From Coniferiporia sulphurascens (Eukaryota; Basidiomycota; Agaricomycetes; Hymenochaetales; Hymenochaetaceae): a DNA stretch of 64,000 nucleotides. The stretch lies in the NCBI GenBank assembly GCA_002794785.1, contig NBBA01000013.1:1288455-1352454 (forward strand), read 5' to 3'. Each line of letters opens with the position of its first letter. Positions within the stretch are counted from its first letter, which is position 1. This document shows positions 11,700 to 21,900 of the stretch, one piece after another. The notes under the pieces are model-generated. The model did not search any database. It saw nothing but the letters and a program-made list of their open reading frames with translations, and was not told the DNA's origin. Position numbers and translations under genes: made by a program.

Positions 11700-14600
11700 T
11701 CAAACTTTTACTAGGCGGAGTAGACTTGTAAAATGTTTGATTAATTCAATTGTTAGCGCTTTCGTCATAATATCAGCCTTTTGCTGTCCAGTTGGAATAT
11801 ATGAAACTGATATAGTTTCATTTTCAATGTAATCTCGTAAGAAATCTTTTCTTATGTCAATATGTTTTGTTCTTTGTGTATATTTTTGTTCTGTTGAGTT
11901 TACTATCATTATGGCTGCTTGATTATCGCATAATATTTTCGTAGGTGTATCCAAGGTCTGCAGTACCTCTTCAACTAGTCTTCTCAGCCATATAGCTTCT
12001 TTTACTCCATGAGTTAAAGCCTGTAATTCTGCTTCACATACTGATAATGATACTAATTCTTGTTTTTTACTTGACCATGATGTCGTTGCGTTTCCTATTT
12101 GGAATATATATCCTGATATTGCTTTATGGCCTTCTTGTGTCATTCCGTCAGCATCGGTATATCCGATTAACTCGATTGGTTCTTTTCCTCCGAGTATTAA
12201 CCAATAATCGTTTGTTCCTTTTAAATATTTGAAACAGTGTTTTACTGCATTGTAATGTTCAATACTAGGTTTATTAAGATGCCTAGCAAATTGACCTGTT
12301 GCGAATGATATATCAGGTCTCATGCAATCTGCTGCATATCGTAATGCTCCAACCATGTTCATATATGGTATTTGATTCATGAAGTTTACTTCTTCATTAG
12401 TTGGGTTTTCGAGTGATTTTAACACTTGACCAGGTGTCATTGGTGTTCGTACCATTGCAGCGTCTTTTAATTTATATTTTTCTATTATATTATCAATATA
12501 ATGTTTTTGTCTTAATTTTATAATTCATTCATCTCGGTTTCTTTCGATTTCAATGCCAAGTAACCAATGTATATCGTTTCCGTCAGTAAATTTTACATGT
12601 TTCCCTATTTCATTTTTAAAGGCTTTTATTATTATTAGATTTAAGCCACATATCGTTATGTCGTCGACATGTATGAAAAGTATTAGAATTGTTTTTCCTT
12701 TTACTTTTCTTAGGAATACTGCATTATCTTGGACTGCTCTTGTTAGTCCTATTCCGATTAATATTTCAGATAGTTTTTTATACCATTGTCTGCCTGCTTG
12801 TTTTAATCCGTATAAGGCTTTATTTAATTTTAAAACTTGTCCAGGTTTGATTTCGATTAAATTTCCTGGTGGTGGTTTTATGTATATATTTTCGTCTTTT
12901 TCTAATTCACCATATAAGTAAGCTGATTTAATATTGATTTGGTGAATTTCGTAATTGTTTGTTGCGCTCCAACTTAATATAGTTCTTACTGTAGCTAATC
13001 GTGCTACTGGAGCGAATGTATCGTTTGAATAGTAGTCTATACCCTCTTTTTGGGCAAATCCTTGAACTACTAGTCTTGCTTTGTAACGTTCTATTTCTCC
13101 GTTTGCTAATCTTTTTGTTTTATAAACAAATCTTGTTCCAATTATGTTTGCTTCTTTTGGTGGATCAATGATTTTCCATGTAGATCTTTCGATTAATGTT
13201 TTTATTTCTTCTTTCATTGCCGTGATCCACTGATTTGCGTCAATTCTATTGATCGCTTGTTGATATGAATTGGGATCGCCTATTAATTCCGTATTGAATT
13301 GATTAAATTCTGTAAGATAAGCGACTGTATTTTGTTCGTCAAAGTTTAGACCTATTGATTGTTTCGTTGGTTTAATAGTTCTTATTGGTCTTTCATTTGT
13401 TAATTCTTTTATTTGCTCGTTGTGTTTTTCTGTTATATTCTCCCCTTCAATTTTAGATGGTGGAGAATCTAAAAATTGTAAATTTCGTTCAACTGTTATT
13501 TTTCTGTTATGATAGGTTCTATGACCTTTACTTTCATTGTCAAATCCTAGCCATTGTGCATATATTCCTTTTGGTTGTAACTTATTAACGTCTTCTTGTC
13601 ATATAATGCAATATTGGCCGAATTCTTTTAAGTCGTCTATGTTATAATTTTCGTTATATCGTTTAAAATATGGTGTTTTAAAATCAATAGCGCTCTTTGG
13701 CATTCTATTGTAAACGTAAGTACTGTATTTTACAGCTTCTCCCCATAGACTGGGTGGTAATTTTGCTTGTAGCAGATTTACTCGTGTATTATTTAAAATC
13801 GTTTGATGTGATCGTTCTGCTACTCTGTTTTGTTGTGGTGTATCATGAACAGTCAGCTTTCATATTGTTCCATATTTTTCTAAATATTCAGTGAATTGTT
13901 TACTTAAAAACACTGTGTTGTTATCGCTTTGTAATATTTTTATTTTTATATTAAATTGTGTATTGAGCATAGTAGCCCAAGTCATATAAGCATTTAAACC
14001 CTCATCTTTTGTTTTTAATAAAATCATTTTTATCCATCTTGTAGCGTCATCTACAAGTGTTAGAAGATATTTATATCCTCCTATAGCATGTGTGGATGCT
14101 GGACCCCATATGTCCATATGTATGTGATCGCCAAATTTTTTGGCTAACTTTGAAATATGTAATTTTGGGATTTGCATTCTTTTTATATTTGCTTCAAGGC
14201 AAATTGCGCATTGTGTTTCGTCATAATTTGTAATTTTGTTATTTGTAATTTGATCTTCTTTTAGTAATCGTTTTATGTAAGCATAACTTATATGCCCGAG
14301 TTTTTTGTGAAGTTCAAATAATGTTACATTTTTTGTAGCCGCTTGTACATTGTTATTAAATATACTATACAATCCATTTGTGTTTTTAATTTTTCCGCAT
14401 AAAGATCCATTAGGATACTTTATTATACATTCGTTTTGTTTATAAATAAATTCGTAACCGTCTTGACATAGAAGTCCTTGAGAGACTAATGTCATATTCA
14501 TTTTAGGATTGTAGTATACGTTTGATAATATTATGACACTTACCGAGTGTCTGTTGGGGATGTAAAGCTTAAGATCCCCTACTATATTTGCCATAAACAT

Positions 14601-16545
14601 TGTTTTATTTGCGGCCGTTATCGTGATTGTGTCAGTTTTATATGTGTTTCGTAATCGATTTAGATATGGTGTTAGATGTATTGTTGCACCAGTATCAATT
14701 ATATCCATTGAGGAATAAACGTTGTTAGCAATTTTTTCTGTTGTAATGATGTTAATGCTTACATCCAAATTATTGTCATCCACGTCTTCCATGGCACTGT
14801 CATAGTTTCCTATTTTGTCAAGGAAGTCGTTATACAAATATATTGGGAATTCTCCCATGTCGAAATCGTTGTCATCGACTTTGGTTATGAAGGCGCCAAT
14901 TTCGCCATGGCCGATTATGGCGCTTAACTCGATTCGAGAGCTCGATGCGACGTTTGTTGCTGCTGCTGATGCTGCGGTATGTTTAGCCTGGGCCGCACTT
15001 GCCCCAGTCATTGTCGGTGCCGCTGACGCACCCGTTTCCTTCCCTTTTCCTTTGTCGTCGTTCACGTCCTCTTTTTTCTTCTGAGCTGCCTTCATCCATT
15101 CCGTTTTTGGTGCCCAGCAGTCTCGACTGTAGTGCCCTAGTTTGTTACAATTGTAGCACTTAATAACGTGATTGTTGGTTAGGGGAATATCCCCCTCGTC
15201 CTCTTCCTTGCATATATCCGCCACGGCCTCTATAGCCGCGACCTCGTGGTTGTACTCCGCGGCTGTTACCACGTCCGCGGCCCCTAAAATAGGGGTGGTT
15301 CCGCTCGTCCTTGGGCAGGTGGTTAGCCGCCGCTCCTGTCCTTTGGTGATTTTTTCGCCACCCCTCAAAGGCATTTCTCAGTGCTGTTAGTAAGAATTGA
15401 GGGGTTAGTTCAATTTCATCTTTGTCTGGGTTTGTTTCGTTAATTGTTTTAATATATAACTCACTCTGCGTGAGTATGTATTGATATTGTTCGGGCGTTG
15501 CCCGCATAATGGCCGATATATATGTCGACTCTGAAACTTTTACCCCTTGGGCTATGAGTTCCTTGTATTTATTGCTGAGGTTATCGAGCGTTCCATCGAA
15601 ATGGCTGACATGACCTCTGATATCAAAAAGGGCAGCCTCGTTAAAGCCCTTTGTAATTGTTGTCTGGACGTTATATCGTCCGTCAAGCGCTTTGAGTAGT
15701 GCTGGAATATCTTTAGAGAAATTAAGATAATAAGCCAATATTTTGTTGGGCATAGTGCGCATAATGCTGTTATATAAAGCGCTTGATATACCAGCCTCTC
15801 CAGTTCCTGGGGAGTTAGTGAGCAAGTTACCGTAACCTGCACTCTTGATTGCACTTTGGACTCTGTAGTTCCAGAGTTTGTAGTTTCTGTGCCCGTCGAG
15901 TTTCTCAATTCCGTCAAAGAATTTCTGGAGTTCCGCGAGTTTAGTTGCCATACTCGGTTCATCTTCCTCGGTATCGTTAGCGTCTGAATCATCAGGATCA
16001 GATGGTTCTGATGGCTCACGCAATGGGTTATTTTTGGATTCTTCAGAGTTTTCTTCTTCGTTATCTTTTTTATCGTTATCTTCTTTCTTATCGCTTTCTT
16101 CTTCTGGCTTAATGTAAGGGTTATCAATTTTAAATTGTTGTTTTTCTGTTGGATCTGATATGCCCAAATACGTACTTATTCGGTATCTGATTTCGGATGA
16201 TTTTCCTTGATCTGATATTCCTAAATCTTTAGCATGATTCGTTAGTTCCATTTTATAATCAGCTCTAATTTTTGCTTTTTCGTCTTTGGTAGCATTATCA
16301 TACCTGTTTATTCGATCTTGGATTTGTTGTTCTGTTCCGTTAATTGGTATTTGTCTTAGGTTACATTGAATTATTAAATCAACTAACCTTTTGCTATCTT
16401 TGGCTTTTTGAATTTTTTCTTCGAGTTCTTCGATAGTAGATGACTGTGTATACGTTATTTTTAGTTTGTTAGCTATTATTCGTAATCCTGATAATTTTTG
16501 CAAACATGTTTGCTCACGAGTGTTTGGTTTCTGTCCGTCAGACAT
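11700..16545 (-). pseudogene. Copia B gag-pol, frameshifted and interrupted by TGA stops
   Basis: Gag begins at ATG 16545 and is open for 461 codons to 15160. There a 2-nt deletion relative to element A (around 15165-15170) throws the zinc knuckle and protease into another frame (13860-15374). The integrase segment ends in a TGA at 13860-13862 where A has CGA. A further TGA lies at 13599-13601, and one at 12525-12527 after the HVDDITICG catalytic motif (about 12640-12670). The RNase H segment 11700-12455 is intact with the YTDAD and SxxEAE motifs. All parts are present in Ty1/copia order, so the copy was complete when inserted, but it is non-autonomous now. Confidence 0.93.
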
Positions 16546-16614
16546 AGTTTCGTTTTTCGAGGATGTATAATTTCGTTAATCATTTCGTTAGTTGTAGAGT
16601 CAAGGCTCATAACC

Positions 16615-16871
16615 TCTTAAAATCTACGCACGTTGTGGTAGACGATGAGGTGCAGTGGTGATGTTCAGGCAAGGTGGGTTATCAGCGTAAACCAATGTAT
16701 TTCTAGGGCAAGACCAGCTCCCCTTATATACACATTCTGTGGGCTAGTACTACTATAACTATCTAGCTCCTATATCGTATGGCATTATTGTTGCGTTATT
16801 GTTCACTTAGTAAGGTGGTTAATCATATGACCACGTACTATATTTATATTGTTTGTTATATTTATTTAATA
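16615..16871 (-). repeat. 5' LTR of copia B
   Basis: A 257-bp LTR whose right edge touches the ATATG duplication at 16872-16876. On the minus strand it is followed by the same half-tRNA primer site as element A (16597-16614). Confidence 0.95.
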
Positions 16872-17520
16872 ATATGGTTGGAGCATTACGATATGCAGCA
16901 GATTGTATGAGACCTGATATATCATTTGCTACAGGTCAATTTGCTAGGTATCTAAACAAACCTAGTATCGAACATTATAACGCAGTAAAACACTGTTTCA
17001 AATATTTAAAAGGAACAAACGATTATTGGCTAATACTCAGAGGAAAAGAACCTATCGAGTTAATTGGATATACCGATGCCGACAGAATGACACAAGAAGG
17101 CCATAAAGCAATATCAGGATATATATTCCAAATAGGAAATGCAACAATATCATGGTCAAGTAAAAAACAAGAATTAGTGTCACTATCAGTATGCGAAGCT
17201 GAATTACAAGCTTTAACTCATGGAGTAAAAGAAGCTATATGGCTAAGAAGACTGGTTGAAGAGGTACTGCAGACCTTGGATACACCTACGAAAATATTAT
17301 GTGATAATCAAGCAGCCATAACTATAGTAAACTCAACGGAACAAAAATATATGCAACGAATGAAACATATTGACATACGAAAAGATTTTTTATGAGATTA
17401 CATAGAAAATGAAACTATATCAGTTTCATATATTCCAACTGGACAGCAAAAGGCTGATATTATGACGAAAGCGCTAATGATAGAATTAATCAAACGTTTT
17501 ACAAGTCTACTCCGCCTAGT

Positions 17521-17537
17521 AAAAGTTTGAAGGGGAG
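17521..17537 (+). other. Polypurine tract of copia A
   Basis: AAAAGTTTGAAGGGGAG lies immediately upstream of the 3' LTR, the expected plus-strand priming site. The identical tract is at 11693-11709 (minus) in element B. Confidence 0.8.
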
Positions 17538-17794
17538 TATTAAATAAATATAACGAAACGATATAAATAATGGATGGTCATATGAACAACCATCTTACTA
17601 AGTAAACGATAATGCAATGATAACGCCATATGATATAGGAGCTAGATAGTTATAGTAGTACTAGCTCATGGAACGTGTATATAAGGGGAGCTGGTCTCAC
17701 CCTAGAAATACATCGGTTTACACTGATAACCCACCTTCACCGCAACTTCACCACTGCACCTCATCGTCTACCACAATGTGCGTAGATTTTAAGA
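17538..17794 (+). repeat. 3' LTR of copia A
   Basis: A 257-bp LTR followed by the right copy of the target duplication GTGGT at 17795-17799. Confidence 0.95.
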
Positions 17795-18687
17795 GTGGTC
17801 CTAGGAAGGGGCTCCCTTGTGTGGAGGGAGTGTTTTGGTGGGGGGGCAGTGGCTGTGGGAGAAGGGGTGGGTGACATGACAGGTGACATGACTGAGCCTT
17901 GAGGCGGTATTGTGGGTTGAGGGCTGGGGTGTGGTGTGACATGTGATGTGACACAGGCATGAGGCAGCAGAGTGGGCTGAGGGTTGGAGGTGGGGGTTCT
18001 GAGGGTGTGGGCCAAGAGGCCAGGAGCCTGGTTGAGGTTGGGGTGGTGGAGGGGTTGTAGCCAAGTAGGAAGGGCATGAGAGTAGTGGTGGGCGATGCAG
18101 CCAGTTTCATGGTGGCAAAAGATGATGTTGGTTATTGCAATGGGCAGGGGAAGGATGAGTGGGGCCTCAGTGAGCCCAGGTATGTGGGGCGGTATGGTGG
18201 GGTGGCAGAGGCCAAGGGTGACCTGGAGGGCCTCATCTTGGAGGAAGTAGGTGGAGAGGTGGGAGCGAGATAGAGCCCAGGCTATGAGGTCAACAGAGAG
18301 TGGGTCATATAGTGCATAAGTGGTGGTGGTGGAGTGGGTTGGCACCAGGAGAGAAAGGAGGCATAAAAGGGGGCAGGGGTGGGGGGGAAAGGGAAGTGGA
18401 ATAGTGGTAAAAGATAATGATGCTGCGTAGTAGCAGCACAACGGTTTGGCTAAGGGAGCCGGATGGTGCCTTTCGGTGGGATGGGGCGGATGGTGGTGGT
18501 AAGAGGGAGAGGGGTGACGTGACGTGTTTTGCAACAACACCGGACCAGAATTCGTTGACTTCAAACTTGTCGTTGAACTTTGCCACCAGTACTAGTGGCA
18601 AGTGCTACGACCGCCGCTCTCAAAGAGAGGAAGCACAAGCTCCGAATTTGCCTCTATTCGAGAATACGCCTCAAGACTCATGCAAAT

Positions 18688-18905
18688 TTTGGAAGTGAAC
18701 ACCACCTCCCCCTTCACAATTTGCTCTTCCGATTCTTATCCCCCCTGACAAAACCATTTAGAAAAAACTTCTGACAACACAACCTCATACCTTTTAATCG
18801 CCTTAAACCCAGGAACTTTATACCTTGTTAATCTCCTCTGGCATGACACTTCATATGGTCTCACATCCGCGTCTTTTACTATGTAATGTAGCGGTATACA
18901 AATGC

Positions 18906-18944
<39 letters not shown>

Positions 18945-18953
18945 GAAGTGAAC
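18688..18953 (+). mobile_element. Small poly(A)-tailed retroposon S with 13-bp target duplication
   Basis: The direct repeat TTTGGAAGTGAAC occurs at 18688-18700 and 18941-18953. Between them lie 211 bp and a pure run of 29 A (18912-18940), the structure of a target-primed retroposon in plus orientation. The segment 18889-18903 before the tail (TAGCGGTATACAAAT) matches 14 of 15 bases of the corresponding end of retroposon L, and both have GCGTCTT about 25 bases further upstream. No open frame and no clear pol III A/B boxes are visible. It is therefore a 5'-truncated LINE-like copy or a SINE-like parasite of the same machinery. Confidence 0.85.
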
Positions 18954-21900
18954 TTCTCGGATAGCGTGCGAGCGCCTGGCTTTTGCAACATCTACCGCGG
19001 AGTCACCACCCAAGTCGGAAAAGGTGCCCTTTTCCTTCCAGTCGAAGTTTAATCCGAACAAACTTACGCTGTCCCCGGCCTTTTCTAATTGAAATAAAGG
19101 CGCTTACGTTCGTCACGGGCCCTACCTCACCAGAATCAAGGGAATCTTCTTCCTCGTTTCACCCTGCCATCCGTATCCGACTTGCGACGGACACGTAGGG
19201 CTCTGTCTTCTGGATAATATCTTCTGTACATACACAGGTTACGTGTGGATACTCGTCTTCTTCTTCTGACATCACGTTAGCTGTAGCATAGACCAACTCC
19301 CAATGGGCTTCCCAGACCAGCGTGATACCCTTACTTATGCTCGTTATCGGCGAGCGCAGTCGTTCTATCACATACAAAGGCTGCAATTTCCGCGGAAGAA
19401 GTGCCAGCATGACTCCTGGAACTCCTAAGGCTGCCCGATTTATCGGAAGGTCCATCAAACCTCTTTGCTGATGGAGGGGACAAGGTGGACGCGCCATCAA
19501 TGTTGTGGGCAAGGCAATTTTAATGATGCAAAGACCACCACGAGCCTGAGCAAACTCCGGGCAAATGGAAACGCGCAATTTCCGATGATGATCAGGAGGT
19601 AATAATCTCTTGGGTCTGAAACGCATCGCTCATACGGACCCAATACAAAATTGCCGACATTTTTCGTCTTGTGGCTTCGAAGCAAGTCATCAAGCGAACA
19701 TGTTGACTCTCTTCTTGTTCCCCCTATCTTTCGTGCGTTTTTAGGAAATGCGTAACTGCGGGAATAATTTCAGGCCTACTTGGCGACCTTCTGTTTCCTG
19801 CGGTCGTCCTTTTTCGTCCTCGGCTCCTGGTTCTCAAAAAGTGTTGCTGATCGGTTCTCCCGATTGACTTTATGGTTGCGCATGACCACTTTCAAGAAAG
19901 CTGAACTCAAAGGGAGAAATACAAGCAGCCCTATGTTGACGGTCTACCCCCACTATAGATCCTAATCGCCCTATTTTTGCCTCTTCAAGGTTTAATGACG
20001 GCCTAAGATCACTGGAGTTAACGAGGATGTCGCCTTTATCCCTCTTCATTGCCGCCGTCACATGAACGCGTTTCCAGTGATTGACGGATACCAGATTAAG
20101 ACATTGCTTACATTTGTCTGCGGCCCACGGAAGCATATATCTCGAAGGTAGGTGTAAAAACCAAACAGGGAACTTTCAGAGGAAAACCAAGCTCAGCCGC
20201 GAGCTCAAGTCGTTCTCTCGGTGATCTCCATCTTGTGTCAAATACATTCTCCACGACTCGACTCCTTTGCACCACTTATTAAAACTTTGCGTTCAAATAA
20301 TTCGCCGAGATGATGTGGGCGAGGAAGCTCTGGTATGAATGTTGCCTTTCTAGCTGTTTGTGTTTCAAAATTTGTTATTGAAGAAGACCAAGATGCAAGC
20401 CTTTGCGTTTGTTTTCATTTGCTAAGGCGTTTGTCGGACCGGTGCTTACAACGAGGAGAATCCAAATACAACTATCCAAATACAACTAAAAGGCAGCCCG
20501 GTCCCGGTATCCTGGGTTTACGTGCCGCGCTGAGCCATGGTATGCATTTCTCGCGGCTAATCGCCACCATGATTTTGTTCGGCACACCCGCTAGTAGCCA
20601 TGGACAAGAAGCGCTTTCTTTTGCTGGTCGTGTGTGCGTGCATCTTTTATACATCTTTTATAGCTGGGAAAATGGAAGTGGTCTGGAACTCTATACTTGA
20701 TCGACTAGTGCAACCCATACAATGGACTTAATCCCCTGATATCTCACCATGACTTCAACAGTCCATTTTTTCTCGGGACCATGTGAGTCTACCAAAAGTA
20801 CCCCTTTTCAATAAAGAGACCGCCCTTTATGGGTGTTAACGTCAGCTGCACCCTCCACTCAAGAGCTACCGTAACTCGGGAGGCGCGCTTAGAGCGAATC
20901 TATATCAAGTCTAACTTTAATCTATTTCTATCTTTTGTTGACATCCCAGTGATCGAAGCTCTTTCCATTGCAAAACGGGCGTATTTGTCTTCTAATTCAT
21001 CCGTGGACATCCAGCAGCTGGCGCTGAACACTAGTCGCTTAAATATTTCGGTGGAAGGAGTCGATCCTGGGCCTTGGAAAATCATGAGTATTTTACCATC
21101 TCTACAATATCAATCGTAGTGGCCGAGCTGGCTTCGCACAAGGTCTTCTCCCGTCGTCCCCTTTTTGTTGTGAGATTATATATCCAAAGCTCTTTTTGCT
21201 TAACATTGCTTACCATCCTCATGTAGACAACATTCTTTTCTCTACACGACGCATGCGTCCTTTGAAATTTCCACTCGCAATTATGCAAAGGTAAGTCGAT
21301 TCCCATCTCTTCTCACCGCTTGACCTGCAGAATCCTAAGAGTTCATACCTATGTGACGTCGTTATCTCCAGCATCATGCCTCGTGCAGAAATCGCCGCTC
21401 ATGATCGAGCAGTTCATCAATCGGTCCAATTAGAACCTGATTCAAACAAGTCCCAATAAATGGCGTCGACGGGTGACGATTTTAATGAGCGCTCCGCTTA
21501 CTCTAATCTTATTTACTCTATACCCTGTACTGACACGGAAATACAAAGTACAAAGCGGTAGTGACTAGGCCACACGCTACGTACGTGGTTTAGCAGGTAA
21601 CCATCGGTTTATTCTGCCCGTGGTGCTTCCCTGCTCTACCGGGATTAGAGGCTTTTCGCCAATGACATCCTTACATTTCGCCGCTTCGCGGGAGAAGGTG
21701 CATTTAGGGAAAGGTGGAAACTCTGTTTTTCTTACGACTTTGTCCGCAAAAGTTGTGCAATATTCTAGCCAAATGGTGCATCCTATTAGCTACTTATTCA
21801 TTGTCACATTTCCCCCTCGGGCTAGCACCGCGTTACTTCTGTCCTCCTCCATGTCCCATGCCCACGCTTCTTTCCCCTCCGGAGCCCTTCATATCCCCGT

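Larger units (their letters stand above)
11436..16871 (-). mobile_element. Ty1/copia LTR retrotransposon B (inner copy, same family, opposite orientation)
   Basis: A complete 5,436-bp element of the same family as A, inserted into A in opposite orientation. The 5-bp duplication ATATG is present at 11431-11435 and 16872-16876; the adjoining A sequence rejoins in frame (…MNM|VGALRYAAD…). LTRs are 257 bp at 11436-11692 and 16615-16871. Being inside A, B is the younger insertion. It is also defective (one frameshift in gag, at least three TGA stops). Confidence 0.96.
7245..17530 (+). pseudogene. Copia A gag-pol, broken by stops and by insertion of copia B
   Basis: Starts at ATG 7245 with an acidic/basic gag followed by an RGR-rich stretch and a CCHC zinc knuckle (CYNCNKLGH, about 8635-8665). 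Next come a protease with DTGAT (about 9091), an integrase core with HMDIWGP, a D-x-D/N region and TPQQNGVAERSHQ (9600-10100), and reverse transcriptase from about 10600. RNase H follows after the inner insertion (16877-17395). In-frame TGA codons end the open segments at 7934, 8669, 9134, 10304, 11051 and 17395. Comparison with element B shows most of these were CGA. The natural polyprotein stop is TGA at 17528-17530. The copy is certainly non-functional. Confidence 0.93.
6919..17794 (+). mobile_element. Ty1/copia LTR retrotransposon A (outer copy; pieces 6919-11435 and 16877-17794)
   Basis: Two LTRs of exactly 257 bp flank an internal region with gag, zinc knuckle, protease, integrase, reverse transcriptase and RNase H in the Ty1/copia order. 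The 5-bp target duplication GTGGT is intact at 6914-6918 and 17795-17799. Without the inner insertion the element is about 5.4 kb. It is interrupted between the reverse transcriptase and RNase H portions, after codons PYMNM, by copia element B in opposite orientation. It carries at least six internal TGA stops and cannot encode a full polyprotein. LTR ends are TATTAAA...TTTAAGA, not the usual TG...CA. Confidence 0.95.
6721..18520 (-). pseudogene. Unrecognised long open frame in retroposon L, interrupted by the copia nest
   Basis: On the minus strand an open frame enters at the 5' edge of the retroposon (18520) and runs to 17800. It resumes on the other side of the copia insertion from 6918 and ends in TAA at 6721-6723. 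If the copia elements and one GTGGT duplication are mentally removed, the two halves are in the same frame: roughly 310 codons without a stop. The predicted product is rich in Pro, Ser, Thr, His and Leu and includes an imperfect 20-residue repeat (around 17870-18000). I do not recognise it. The C/T-rich composition disfavours stop codons in several frames, so the open frame may be fortuitous; frame continuity across the insertion is the main point in its favour. Confidence 0.35.
6517..18534 (-). mobile_element. Poly(A)-tailed retroposon L, flanked by 13-bp direct repeats and split by copia elements
   Basis: A perfect 13-bp direct repeat, ACGTGTTTTGCAA, lies at 6517-6529 and at 18522-18534. 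Directly inside the left copy is a run of 16 T (6531-6546), that is, a poly(A) tail on the minus strand. This is the signature of target-primed insertion (LINE, SINE or processed transcript). After removing the copia elements the body is about 1.1 kb (6530-6918 plus 17800-18521), read on the minus strand. It is strikingly C/T-rich on that strand and poor in CpG. The last bases before the poly(A), 6555-6569, resemble the end of the small retroposon at 18.7-18.9 kb. No reverse-transcriptase motif is visible, so it is non-autonomous, 5'-truncated or a retroposed host transcript. It was inserted into the RPA2 upstream region. Confidence 0.8.

Noticed and set aside
17748..18601. Several overlapping minus-strand frames treated as separate genes
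   Set aside because: They lie in a C/T-rich retroposon body where stop codons are rare in all frames; only the frame continuous across the copia insertion was kept, at low confidence.
18954..19626. Minus-strand DLGGDSA string suggesting a phosphopantetheine carrier domain
   Set aside because: An isolated seven-residue resemblance without carrier-domain context; the surrounding frame has stops and no adenylation or ketosynthase motifs.
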